A stretch of 64,000 nucleotides of DNA from DASUPK01 sp963747425. Lineage in GTDB: Bacteria > Actinomycetota > Thermoleophilia > Solirubrobacterales > 70-9. Where the stretch lies: NCBI GenBank assembly GCA_963747425.1, contig CAVVFJ010000001.1, positions 291,530-355,529 of the forward strand, written 5' to 3'. Below, piece after piece: positions 19,150 through 29,569 of this stretch. The notes beneath the pieces were generated by a model. It did no database searches. It was given only the letters and a program-made list of their open reading frames with translations, and had not been told where the DNA came from. Each line of letters starts with the position of its first letter. Position 1 is the first letter of the stretch. The translations under genes and the position numbers were made by a program.

Positions 19150-19590
19150 ATGACGGGGGAGAAAGCCGAGCGCTTCGTCGTTCTCAACCTGCGCCTGATG
19201 GCGATCGGGTTCGCGATCACCGGCTTCTTCTTCATCGCCTGGCCGGACGGCACGCTCGACCGCATCACCGAGCTCGGCCACCACTTCGGCTTCCACACGC
19301 CCGCGCCGAAGACCGAGGAGCGGCTCTGGCTCTCGCTGGGCTTCGCCTACATGGTCGTGATCACGTTCCTCGCCTGGATCGCCTCGACCGACGTCGTCCG
19401 CTACCGGCCGATGATCCTGGCGCTGGCGGCCGGCAAGGCGGCCTCGTCGATCACCTCGCTGATCTTCTTTGCCGAGGACGACGTCTTCGCCTACCTGCTC
19501 AACGGGATCGTCGACGGCTCGCTTGTCTTCGCGTCTCTGCTGCTCTGGTCGCTGGCCGGACGGGTCGGCTCCACCGCCGCCCCTCCCTGA
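19150..19590 (+). CDS. Four-helix membrane protein, unknown function
   Basis: A 146-residue protein with four predicted membrane helices (about residues 12-31, 62-80, 88-106 and 113-136). I do not recognise a named family; 'FFFIAWPDGTLDRI', 'GFAYMVVITFLAWIASTDVVRYRPM' and 'GKAASSITSLIFFAED' resemble uncharacterised actinobacterial proteins found beside GMC oxidoreductases. Its TGA stop (19588-19590) is the only thing separating it from the same-frame coding sequence of the following oxidase, so the pair is probably functionally linked. A TAGGAT -10-like box suggests a short or absent leader. Confidence 0.65.
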   Translation: MTGEKAERFVVLNLRLMAIGFAITGFFFIAWPDGTLDRITELGHHFGFHTPAPKTEERLWLSLGFAYMVVITFLAWIASTDVVRYRPMILALAAGKAASSITSLIFFAEDDVFAYLLNGIVDGSLVFASLLLWSLAGRVGSTAAPP

Positions 19591-19746
19591 AGGCGCCCGC
19601 CGGGGCTCCGGGCCGCCGAGCTCAGGACCCTGCGCGCGATCGCGGAGGCAATCGCCCCTGGTGATGACGGGCTGCCCGCGGCCGAGGCCGAGGTCCCGGT
19701 CGCCGAGCCACTCGCTCGCTTTCTCACCAAGCTTCCGGCCCGCACC

Positions 19747-21525
19747 GTGCAGGTCGTTCGCCTCGCTCTGAGCGCCTTCGAGTACCTCCCCTTCCCCTGG
19801 CGCTTCAGCCGCATGAGCGTCGAGGCCCGCTCGCAGTACATGGCGAAGATGGAGGGCTCGCGCTTCTCGCTCTACCGGGACCTGCTGCTGCTGGCCAAGC
19901 TGCTCGCGATGGTCGGGTGGGCCCGGGACGACCGCGTGCGCAACGCCGTCGGGTTCGAGTCCCGCTGCGCGGTTGCCGAGGGCGCCCCACGGCCGTCGTC
20001 GACCGGCATCGGCGACATCGAGCCGCGCGGTGCCGGCGAGGAATGCGACGTCGCGATCGTCGGCTCCGGCGCCGGCGGAGCCGCGGCCGCTGCCATCCTC
20101 GCCGAGGCCGGGCTCGACGTGATCGTGCTCGAGTCGGGGCCCTACGTCGATCACACGAGCTACCCGACCGATCCCCTGGACGGGCTGCCGCTCCTCTACC
20201 GCGACGGCGGCATGACGATCGCCTCCGGGAAGCCCGCAATCCCGATTCCGGTCGGCCGAACGGTCGGCGGCACGACGGTGATCAACTCGGGCACCTGCTT
20301 CCGGGCGCCGGCTGAGGTGATCGAGGAATGGAGCGGGCGCGAGGGGATTCCATGGGCCGGCGACCTCGACCCGCTCTACGCGGCCGCCGAGGAGATGCTC
20401 GCGGTGACACCGCTCGACCTCGAGACGCTGGGCCGCAACGGCCAGCTCTGCGCGGAGGGCGCGAGCGCGCTCGGTGCGAGCGGAGGCCCGATCAGCCGCA
20501 ACGCCGGCAGATGTGTGCAGTGCAGCTCCTGCCCGCTCGGCTGCGAGATCGACGCCAAGCGGGCCACCCACGTGTCCTACCTCCCGCGTGCGGTCGCCGC
20601 GGGCGCGCGGGTCCGCGCCGGCGTCAAGGTGCAGCGGATCCTCACCGAGGACGGGCGCGCCATGGGGCTCGCCTGCCGGGCGGGAATGCCCACCACCGCC
20701 GCCCAGGAGCTGTCGCGGAACGGAGGACCCCCTTCCGGCCGTGACTGGACGGTCCGCGCGAAGACCGTGATCAGCGCCGGTGGCGCCTTCGGGACCCCGG
20801 AGCTGCTGCTGCGCTCCGGGATCAACCACCCCGCCCTCGGCCGGCACCTCCACATACATCCCGCCGCCTGGATCGGGGCCCGCTACGAGGAGGAGGTCCG
20901 CGGCTGGGACGGCGTGATGCAGAGCTACTACGTCGACCAGTGGCAGCCCGAGGGAATCCTGCTCGAGGCGACCTTCACACCGCTCTCCTTCGGCGCCCAG
21001 TGGCTCCCGGGTGTCGGCGCCGCCTTCTCGGACCGCGTCGCCAACTACGCCCACATCGCCTCGATCGGCGTCCATCTGCACGACCGCTCGGAGGGCCGCG
21101 TCGGCCTCGCCTCCAACGGGTCGCTCCGCCTCTCCTACCGCTTGCTCGAGGAGGAGGCGCGCCGGATCCAATTCGGGATCGCGCGCGCCGCGGAGATCCA
21201 CTTCGCCGCCGGGGCGACGGAGGTCTATCCAAACGTGGGTCCCGTCTCGGTGATCTCGCGTGGGGAGCTCCCGGAATTCGAGTCCCTGGCCCTGAGGCCC
21301 GCGGACCTGCGCCTGGAGGCCTTCCACCCGATGAGCAGCGCGCGAATGGGCGCGGACCCGGACACCAGCGTCTGCGACCAACGCGGTGCTGTCCGCGGCG
21401 TGGAGAGCCTCTACGTGGCCGATGCCAGCCTGCTGCCGACCTCGGTGGGCGTCAATCCGATGATGACCGTCATCGCCTGCGCCACCCACGTCGCGGGTGA
21501 CGTCGGCTCCGGGCTAGCGGGCTGA
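19747..21525 (+). CDS. GMC-type FAD oxidoreductase (long-chain alcohol oxidase-like)
   Basis: The protein has 'VAIVGSGAGGAAAAAILAEAGLDVIVLESG' split over the dinucleotide-binding motif of an FAD domain, a cysteine cluster 'CVQCSSCPLGCEIDAKRAT' typical of fatty-alcohol oxidases, and the C-terminal 'FHPMSSARMG' with the active-site His and 'YVADASLLPTSVGVNPMMT'. Coding similarity clearly continues upstream of GTG 19747 in the same frame ('LRTLRAIAEAIAP' near 19621, the gluconate dehydrogenase subunit 3-like N-terminal region) back to the TGA at 19588, but no ATG, GTG or TTG exists in that stretch. The true start is therefore unresolved. The predicted role is oxidation of alcohols or sterol-like substrates. 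Confidence 0.85.
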   Translation: MQVVRLALSAFEYLPFPWRFSRMSVEARSQYMAKMEGSRFSLYRDLLLLAKLLAMVGWARDDRVRNAVGFESRCAVAEGAPRPSSTGIGDIEPRGAGEECDVAIVGSGAGGAAAAAILAEAGLDVIVLESGPYVDHTSYPTDPLDGLPLLYRDGGMTIASGKPAIPIPVGRTVGGTTVINSGTCFRAPAEVIEEWSGREGIPWAGDLDPLYAAAEEMLAVTPLDLETLGRNGQLCAEGASALGASGGPISRNAGRCVQCSSCPLGCEIDAKRATHVSYLPRAVAAGARVRAGVKVQRILTEDGRAMGLACRAGMPTTAAQELSRNGGPPSGRDWTVRAKTVISAGGAFGTPELLLRSGINHPALGRHLHIHPAAWIGARYEEEVRGWDGVMQSYYVDQWQPEGILLEATFTPLSFGAQWLPGVGAAFSDRVANYAHIASIGVHLHDRSEGRVGLASNGSLRLSYRLLEEEARRIQFGIARAAEIHFAAGATEVYPNVGPVSVISRGELPEFESLALRPADLRLEAFHPMSSARMGADPDTSVCDQRGAVRGVESLYVADASLLPTSVGVNPMMTVIACATHVAGDVGSGLAG

Positions 21526-21921
21526 CACAGCCCGCGGGGCCTTCATGGGCTGCATGCCCTTGTAGCCCCCGACCGTGATGGCGATTGCCGCGACCAGCCC
21601 AAGCCAGGCTCCGATCTCGATGCCGACATCGCCCTCACCCGGCGGGTTGATCAGCCGGATGACGATCAGGATCACGGCCAGGGCGCCGAAGCCGGCTGCC
21701 ACCGAGCTGCCGGCCACCGGATAGCTCACCGAGATTCGAAGGAGCACACAGGCCGCAACGGACATGCCCACGACCGCCGCGGCGGCCAGAACGATGTCGG
21801 TGACGCTGAAGGCCTGCCAGGCGGTGACGTTGTCCTCGCTCACCGAGTACCAAGGGAGAAAGAGGGCGACGAGCAGGCCGAGGCCCCCGAGGGCCCCGAC
21901 CAGCTCGCCCGGCCTAGGCAT
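21514..21921 (-). CDS. Four-helix membrane protein, paralogue 4 of the tandem cluster
   Basis: A 135-residue protein starting MPRPGELVGALGGLGLLVALFLPWYSVSEDN. Four predicted helices are separated by short loops, ending 'AIAITVGGYKGMQPMKAPR'. Start 'GELVGALGG...FLPWYSVS' and end 'GLVAAIAITVGGYKGMQ' align with the three upstream paralogues. Family function is unknown. ATG 21921 is 9 nt downstream of the previous gene's stop. It is the last gene of the minus-strand run and overlaps the convergent GMC gene by 12 bp. Confidence 0.75.
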   Translation of the reverse strand: MPRPGELVGALGGLGLLVALFLPWYSVSEDNVTAWQAFSVTDIVLAAAAVVGMSVAACVLLRISVSYPVAGSSVAAGFGALAVILIVIRLINPPGEGDVGIEIGAWLGLVAAIAITVGGYKGMQPMKAPRAVSAR

Positions 21922-21929
21922 CTGACGGG

Positions 21930-22367
21930 TCAGTAGCGCTCGCCCCCTGCCTCCTCCTGCATGGTCAGGTAGCCGCCGACCGCGACCGCGCCGCACGCGA
22001 TCAGGCCCAGGAACAGCCCGATCTTCCGATCGGCGTCGCCCGGCGTGTCGAACACCTGGTACAGGATGAGCAGGGTTCCAACGCCCCCGAGGAGCGCCGT
22101 CGCGATCGGCGCCAGAGGTGCATCTGCGCCGTCGCCCAGCAGGGCCATCGCCGCCGGCACCAGCGCCACCAGAATCACGATCAGCAGGTAGATGTCGAGC
22201 GGGTTCTCAGCCTCCCAGAGGCTGAAGTTCTGGGACCCCCCGATCGTGGTCCCCCCGACGGTCACGGCGCCTGAGACGCCGAACCACGGCAGGAAGCTGA
22301 TGATGAACAGGGCGATCGCTCCGATCGCTGCAACGAGCTGGCCCTGAGACAACCTGTTCGCGTCCAA
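21930..22367 (-). CDS. Four-helix membrane protein, paralogue 3
   Basis: A 145-residue protein from TTG 22367, selected because AGAGGAGG precedes it by a few bases and because the sequence then aligns with its neighbour (LSQGQLVAAIGAIALFIISF against LSQGQLIAAVGAVVLLVATF). The frame extends upstream to an ATG at 22439, but that ATG is the first codon of junction hairpin copy D. Four hydrophobic helices; the C terminus 'DRKIGLFLGLIACGAVAVGGYLTMQEEAGG' matches the other copies. Function unknown. Confidence 0.75.
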   Translation of the reverse strand: MDANRLSQGQLVAAIGAIALFIISFLPWFGVSGAVTVGGTTIGGSQNFSLWEAENPLDIYLLIVILVALVPAAMALLGDGADAPLAPIATALLGGVGTLLILYQVFDTPGDADRKIGLFLGLIACGAVAVGGYLTMQEEAGGERY

Positions 22368-22404
22368 TTGGCCTCCTCTTTCCTTTTCAAACGGATCCCA
22401 ACGG

Positions 22405-22440
22405 CTAATCGGGTTGCTCCTGTCGGAGCACCCTCGCATA
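22405..22440 (-). repeat. Junction hairpin element, copy D
   Basis: On the minus strand it begins TATGCGAGGGTGCTCC, with tetraloop GACA, and continues GGAGCAACCCGATTAG. The stem GGGTGCTCC pairs with GGAGC-A-ACCC with a bulged A. It lies between two tandem paralogues. Unlike copies A, B and F it does not end at a start codon: 37 nt with an added AGGAGG follow before the TTG start. A fragment resembling the element's tail (CCGTTTGA) recurs at 22386-22393. Confidence 0.78.
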
Positions 22441-22458
22441 ACGCACTCGCACCCGAGC

Positions 22459-22926
22459 CTATATCTCCCCGGCGACCTCTTCCTGCATCGCGCGGAAGCC
22501 GCCGACCGCGATCACGATGGCCGCCGCCAGGCCGACGAATGCGCCGTACTTGCGGTCGGCCCCGTCCGGGAAGTCGACCGTGAGGAAGGCGATCACCAGG
22601 ATCGCTCCCACCACGCCGAGCAGGAAGGTCGCGGCCGAGACGAATGAGAACTCCTCGGAAGCGTCCGTGAGCGCCAGCAGCGCGGGCAGCAGCGCAACCA
22701 CCGCGGTGATCAGCAGATAGATGTCGAGGGTCGAGCCCTTCCAGACGTTGTCCGAGGTACTACCGGTGGCGCTGCCTACGGTGTCGGCGACGCCGGGCGG
22801 CAGGTTGACCCCGGAAGGCAGTGATGGGCCGCTCACCCCTATCCAGGGGAGGAACGTCGCGACCAGCAGGACCACGGCTCCGACCGCCGCGATCAACTGC
22901 CCCTGAGACAACCTTCCTCCAAACAT
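22459..22926 (-). CDS. Four-helix membrane protein, paralogue 2
   Basis: A 155-residue protein, ATG 22926, beginning MFGGRLSQGQLIAAVGAVVLL and ending 'ADRKYGAFVGLAAAIVIAVG' then 'GFRAMQEEVAGEI'. Four predicted helices; an external loop of about 35 residues between helices 1 and 2 contains 'PSGVNLPPGVADTVGSATG'. It is the closest relative of the following paralogue. Function unknown. Its stop is followed by about 20 bp and then junction hairpin copy D. Upstream is a 45-nt double hairpin. Confidence 0.75.
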   Translation of the reverse strand: MFGGRLSQGQLIAAVGAVVLLVATFLPWIGVSGPSLPSGVNLPPGVADTVGSATGSTSDNVWKGSTLDIYLLITAVVALLPALLALTDASEEFSFVSAATFLLGVVGAILVIAFLTVDFPDGADRKYGAFVGLAAAIVIAVGGFRAMQEEVAGEI

Positions 22927-22966
22927 GTTCGTCCTCCGTCAAGTGTTCGGCTTAGCGGCGGGCTGG

Positions 22967-23011
22967 CACCGGCCGCCCGCGGCACCCTATAGATGCCGCA
23001 AGCGGCCGGTG
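22967..23011. promoter_or_regulatory. Two-tier hairpin between tandem membrane-protein genes
   Basis: An outer 10-bp stem (CACCGGCCGC at 22967-22976 with GCGGCCGGTG at 23002-23011) encloses an inner 6-bp stem (GCGGCA with TGCCGC) and an A/T-rich loop containing CTATAG. It fills most of the 89-bp gap between paralogues 1 and 2 just after the stop of the H1-tailed gene. It lacks a T-tract, so partial termination or mRNA processing is more likely than a classic terminator. Confidence 0.5.
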
Positions 23012-23015
23012 TCTC

Positions 23016-23735
23016 CTACTTGCGTCCGCCCGACGAGCGCTTGCCACCGCCCGAAGAGCGCGCGCCGCTCTTGGAGCGGCTCGATGACGACTTCTTGGCC
23101 GGCGACTTCTTGGCCGTCGGCTTCTTCGCCGGCTTCTTCGCAGGCGCCTTCCTGGTCGTCGTGCGCTTCTTCGTCGTGGCCGAGCCACCGGAGCTCGAGC
23201 GGCTCTTCGCGGGAGCCGCCGCAGGCGGCGGGGTCGGCTTGGCCGCGGGCGCGCTGGCCGATGCCGTGCGAGTGCGACCGCCGGCCACGGCGACGAGCGG
23301 CTCGAAGCCGTCCTCGCTGAGCGCTATCAGCGCGCCCGCCGTGATCGCGAACGCGGCTGCGAGGCCGAAGAAGATGCCGATCTTCAGCGTCGGCGACCCG
23401 GCGAACATCCGCCACAGGATCAGCAGGACGGCCAGCGCGCCGAGCAGGGCTGTGATCGCCCCGCGGCGCACCGGCATGTTCACCCTCTGCCCGGCGGCCG
23501 CCAGATACGCCAAGGCCATCCCGGAAACCCCGGAGAGGATGATCAGGAAGCCCGGCAGGTCCGTCAGGGCGTCCCAGCCGCTGATGCCCGGATGCGACAG
23601 CGTCGCGGTGCCGTTTACCAGGCTGCCGCTCACCTCCGCACCTCCGCCGAACCAGTCGAAAAACAGGAACACGAACAGGGCGACACCGCCGATTCCGGCG
23701 ACGATCTCCCCCGTGCGAAGCCGTGATGAGTCCAA
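23016..23735 (-). CDS. Four-helix membrane protein with histone H1-like lysine-rich tail
   Basis: A 239-residue protein. Residues 1-145 match the three downstream paralogues (MDSSRLRTGEIVAGIGGVALF; four helices near 10-30, 58-82, 92-112, 118-140). Residues 150-239 are a disordered tail of Ala, Pro, Ser, Thr, Lys and Arg with 'RKAPAKKPAKKPTAKKSP' repeats of the H1/HupB-tail type, ending in Gly/Ser/Arg/Lys. An even helix number puts both ends on the same side, and the strong positive charge argues for the cytoplasm. The tail could bind DNA, RNA or anionic lipid. It is the first of the four paralogues and lies 20 bp downstream of folD. Confidence 0.75.
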   Translation of the reverse strand: MDSSRLRTGEIVAGIGGVALFVFLFFDWFGGGAEVSGSLVNGTATLSHPGISGWDALTDLPGFLIILSGVSGMALAYLAAAGQRVNMPVRRGAITALLGALAVLLILWRMFAGSPTLKIGIFFGLAAAFAITAGALIALSEDGFEPLVAVAGGRTRTASASAPAAKPTPPPAAAPAKSRSSSGGSATTKKRTTTRKAPAKKPAKKPTAKKSPAKKSSSSRSKSGARSSGGGKRSSGGRK

Positions 23736-23755
23736 GTCAGCCTCCGTCGATGGGA

Positions 23756-24633
23756 TTAGTGCAGCGGCCGGGATTCAAGCATGACTTGATGGCGAAACCG
23801 GGCCGCGAGCACTGTGTTCGCGAGCAGCATGGCGATGGTCATCGGGCCGACCCCGCCGGGCACAGGCGTGATCGTCCCCGCGACCTCCACGGCGGCCTCG
23901 AAGTCGACGTCCCCGACCAGCCCGTCGTCGGTGCGGTTGGTGCCGACGTCGATCACCGTGGCGCCCGGCCTGATCATCTCGGCGCCGATCAGCCGCGGCT
24001 GTCCGGCGGCCGCAATCAAGATCTCCGCGCGCCGGCAGACCTCGCCCAGGTCACGCGTGCGGCTATGGCAGATCGTCACGGTCGCGTTGGCGGCGAGCAG
24101 CAGGGAGAAGACCGGCTTGCCCACCAGGTTCGAACGGCCGACGATCACCGCCTCCTTGCCGGATGGGTCGACGCCCGCCGAGGAGAGCAGCTCCATGATG
24201 CCCCGCGGGGTGCACGACACCAGGCCGGGCTCGCCGCGTGCCAGCCTCCCCGCGCTGATCGGGGTGAGCCCGTCGACGTCCTTGTCCGGGTCGATGGCGT
24301 TGACGATCGCGTCGGCGTCGACCTGGTCCGGAAGCGGCAGCTGGACCAGGATCCCGTCGATCTCATCCGAGTCGTTGAGCCCGCCGACCAGCTCGAGCAG
24401 CTCCTCCTGGGAGACGGAGCCGTCCGGCTCGTGGTGGAAGGAGCGGATTCCGACCTCCTCGCATGCCTCCCGCTTGCGGCGGACGTAGATCGCAGAGGCC
24501 TTGTCGTCCCCGACCAGCACGGTGGCGAGGCCGGGCGGCCTGCCGAGATCGGCGGCAAGCTCCTCGACCTCGCCTCGCACGCGCTCGCGCACGCCGGCCG
24601 CCACCGCCTTGCCGTCGATCACGGTGGCGGCCA

Positions 24634-24634
<1 letters not shown>
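23756..24634 (-). CDS. folD: Methylenetetrahydrofolate dehydrogenase/cyclohydrolase
   Basis: A 292-residue bifunctional enzyme interconverting 5,10-methylene-, methenyl- and 10-formyl-THF with NADP. Signatures: 'ATVLVGDDKASAIYVRRKREACEEVGI' with the active-site Tyr and Lys, 'DGILVQLPLPDQVD', 'IDPDKDVDGLTPISAGRLARG', 'VIVGRSNLVGKPVFSLL' and 'VPGGVGPMTIAMLLANTV'. Its ATG overlaps the pcrA stop (TGATG), so translation is coupled. Junction hairpin copy E lies across this boundary on the opposite strand. Confidence 0.96.
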
Positions 24635-26904
<2,270 letters not shown>

Positions 26905-26932
26905 GGGCCAAGCATAGGACCGTGCCCCGCTG

Positions 26933-27670
26933 CTACCCGCCTGCTGAGCTCGGCCCCTTCTTCGGTCGCAGCTCCGTGACGTCGGCCTCGCCGGCGTCCT
27001 CGCCGGTGAGGCTCGCCAGGCGCCTCTCGACCTCGGCGATCCTCTCCGAGAGCTCCTTCATGGCCTCGGCGATCGGGTCGGGCAGGTGGATCCAGTCCGT
27101 GTCCGGCCCTTCCACAGGGTGCCCCTCCACCCGCACCGGGTGGCCCGGGTTGCCGACCACCGTGGTCTGGGGCGGCACGTCCTCGATCACCACCGTGTTT
27201 GCGCCGACCTTGGCGTTCCGCCCGACGGTGACGGGGCCGAGCAGCTTTGCGCCCGACCCGACGGTGACGTCGTCGTCGAGGGTCGGGTGCCGCTTGCCAC
27301 GGGCGAAGCCGGTGCCGCCGAGCGTGACGCCCTGGTAGAGCGTGACCCGGTCGCCGATCTCGGCCGTCTCGCCGATCACGACGCCTGAGCCGTGATCGAT
27401 GAAGAAGTCAGAGCCGATCTTCGCCGCGGGGTGAATCTCCACGCCGGTGAGCGCACGGCTCGTATAGGCGATCGCCCGCGGTACTAGCGGAACCTCGGCA
27501 TCCCAGAGGGCGTGCGCCGCGCGATGGGCGAGCAGCGCCTGCACCCCGGCCCAGCCGGTGAGGATCTCCAGCGTGCCGATTCCGCGAGCCGCGGGGTCGC
27601 GCTCGCGCGCGGAGGCCACGTCGGACGAGACCTCCTTGGCCACGCGCCTGAGGGTTCCTAGGCCGAGCAC
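26933..27670 (-). CDS. cysE: Serine O-acetyltransferase
   Basis: A left-handed beta-helix acetyltransferase making O-acetylserine for CysK. Hexapeptide-repeat region: 'GVEIHPAAKIGSDFFIDHGSGVVIGETAEIGDRVTLYQGVTLGG', with 'GKRHPTLDDDVTVGSGAKLLGPVTVGRNAKVGANTVV' after it; the His-Gly catalytic site is in 'FIDHGSGVVIGE'. The C-terminal 60 residues carry a short coiled-coil ('MKELSERIAEVERRLASL'). GTG 27670 is used, but GTG 27643 with AGGA upstream is also possible. It starts 32 bp after cysK, so the two steps of cysteine synthesis are adjacent, and pcrA follows. Confidence 0.93.
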   Translation of the reverse strand: MLGLGTLRRVAKEVSSDVASARERDPAARGIGTLEILTGWAGVQALLAHRAAHALWDAEVPLVPRAIAYTSRALTGVEIHPAAKIGSDFFIDHGSGVVIGETAEIGDRVTLYQGVTLGGTGFARGKRHPTLDDDVTVGSGAKLLGPVTVGRNAKVGANTVVIEDVPPQTTVVGNPGHPVRVEGHPVEGPDTDWIHLPDPIAEAMKELSERIAEVERRLASLTGEDAGEADVTELRPKKGPSSAGG

Positions 27671-27701
27671 AACGCCGAAGCTTAGGGACGCCGCGCCGCG
27701 A

Positions 27702-28656
27702 TTACGGGGCGAAGAACGGCAGCGACATGTACCGCTCACCCGAGTCGGGCACGATCACCACGATCCGCTTGCCGCTCATCTCCTCCCGGGCGGCGAGGTC
27801 CAGCGCGGCCCGTACCGCCGCACCGGCCGAGATTCCGATCAGCAGCCCCTCGCGCTGGGCGGATGCGCGCGCCGTCTCGAGGGCGTCCTCGTCGCTGACG
27901 CCGACGATCTCGTCGATCACGTCTCGATCCAGCACCTCGGGCACGAAGCCGGCCCCGATCCCCTGGATCTTGTGCGCGCCCGGCTGCTCCGCCCGAGAGC
28001 ACGGGCGAGGCGGCCGGCTCGACCCCGATGATCCTGATGTCGGGCCGGCGCTCCTTCAGCACCTGCCCAACGCCGGTGATCGTCCCGCCGGTGCCGACGC
28101 CGGCGACGAATGCATCGACCTGGCCGTCGAGGTCGCGCCAGATCTCCTCCGCGGTCGTCCGGCGGTGGATCTCGGGATTGGCCGGGTTCGAGAACTGCTG
28201 CGGGATGAAGCCATCGTTCTCCTTGGCGAGCCGGTTGGCGAGCTCGACGGCCTCGTTCATGCCGCCCAGCGACGGCGTCTCATGGACCTCGGCGCCGTAC
28301 GTGCGGAGCAGAGCTGTGCGCTCGCGGCTCATGCCCTCCGGCAGCGTCAGGATCAGCCGGTAGCCGCGAGCGGCCGCAACCAGGGCCAGCGCGATGCCGG
28401 TGTTGCCGCTGGTCGGCTCGACGATCACCGAGCGCCCGCGCTCGATCAGCCCGTCGCGCTCGGCCGCGTCGATCATCGCGACGCCGATCCGGTCCTTGAC
28501 CGAGCCGCCCGGATTGAAGAACTCGAGCTTGGCGACCACCTCGCCGGGCAGCTCCTCGCCCAGTCGCGGCAGGGCGACCAGAGGCGTATTGCCCACCACG
28601 GCGGAGCTTTCCGCGCCGACGCGAAGGGTCGTGGTCGTCCCGTTGGACCCAGCCAT
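27702..28656 (-). CDS. cysK: Cysteine synthase (O-acetylserine sulfhydrylase), frameshifted
   Basis: A PLP enzyme forming cysteine from O-acetylserine and sulfide. N-terminal part: 'VGNTPLVALPRLGEELPGEVVAKLEFFNPGGSVKDRIGVAMI' with the PLP lysine, 'VEPTSGNTGIALALVAAARGY', 'GVGTGGTITGVGQVLK' and 'GVEPAASPVLSGG'. After this the frame breaks near 27986-27993; shifting by one base restores QPGAHKIQGIGAGFVPEVLDRDVIDEIVGV and the normal C terminus 'GKRIVVIVPDSGERYMSLPFF'. One extra base (an A or G in GGCGGAGCAG) explains it. It heads the minus-strand run to 21.5 kb. Confidence 0.9.
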
Positions 28657-28732
28657 TGGAGAAAACTAGCGGAACCGGGTCAGGTTTCCGGGGTTTCCCC
28701 TTGCCCCGCGGGGAAGGACTATCGTTGCCGCC

Positions 28733-29569
28733 TTGGGCGAGGGACCTGTCACCTGGATCGAGTCCCAGGGCGACACCGAGTTCATGTCGTCGGGTCCGCC
28801 TCCGCGCTTCCGGGTCGGCGATGTCGAGTTCCAGTGCCGTTTTGGTGCTTCCCACGAGGGGCTCTTCTCGATCCGGAAGGACCGCGCCGGGATCGAGGCG
28901 TACCTCGAGATCGTTCAGCGCTTCCAGGACGACAACTTCGTCGAATTGGGAATCGCCTCCGGCGGCAGCGTCGCCCTGACCGCGCTGCTCGCCCCGCCCC
29001 GGAAGCTCGTCGCCCTCGAGCTCGCACCGGAACGGGTCGAGGCCCTCGACCTGCTGGTCACTGAGCGCGGCCTCGACGAGCGCGTCCGGCTGCACTACGG
29101 CGTCGACCAAGCAAACCGAGACCAACTGGCGGCGATCCTCGAGGACGAGTTCGGCGACGAGCCGCTGGGACTCGTCATCGACGACGCCTCGCACCATCTC
29201 GCCGAGACCCGTGCGTCATTCGAGGTTCTCTTCCCGAGGCTGCGCCCCGGTGGGCTGTTCGTGATCGAGGACTGGAACCATCAGCATCTCGTCACCCGGG
29301 CTCTGGCGGCCAAGCTCACGGATCCCAGCCCGGAGGAGCTCAAGGCGGGGGTCGACCGAGTACTCGCGGATGCAGGTCGGAGCGGCCCTTCGCTCATTCG
29401 GCTCGTCTTCGAGCTGATCCTGATCAACGCGGAATCGGACGAGTTCGTGCGCGAGGTTCAGGTCGACCAGGGCGGAGCTCGCATCTACAGAGGGAGCGGA
29501 GAACTCGATCCGTCCGAGTTCCGCGTCGCAGACCTGATCATGAACGACTTCGGGCTTCTCCCGATCTAG
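28733..29569 (+). CDS. Class I SAM-dependent methyltransferase-fold protein (CmcI-like)
   Basis: A 278-residue protein from TTG 28733. It carries a Rossmann motif I 'FVELGIASGGSVALTALLAPPRKLVALELAPERVEAL' around residues 65-100 and 'LGLVIDDASHHLAETRASFEVLFPRLRPGGLFVIEDWNHQH', the acidic-plus-His arrangement of cephalosporin hydroxylase CmcI and related methyltransferases. The substrate is unknown. TTG 28733 gives 'GEGPVTWIESQGDTEF'; a downstream start is possible. It is divergent from cysK and its stop overlaps the convergent Rrf2 regulator by 4 bp. Confidence 0.75.
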   Translation: MGEGPVTWIESQGDTEFMSSGPPPRFRVGDVEFQCRFGASHEGLFSIRKDRAGIEAYLEIVQRFQDDNFVELGIASGGSVALTALLAPPRKLVALELAPERVEALDLLVTERGLDERVRLHYGVDQANRDQLAAILEDEFGDEPLGLVIDDASHHLAETRASFEVLFPRLRPGGLFVIEDWNHQHLVTRALAAKLTDPSPEELKAGVDRVLADAGRSGPSLIRLVFELILINAESDEFVREVQVDQGGARIYRGSGELDPSEFRVADLIMNDFGLLPI

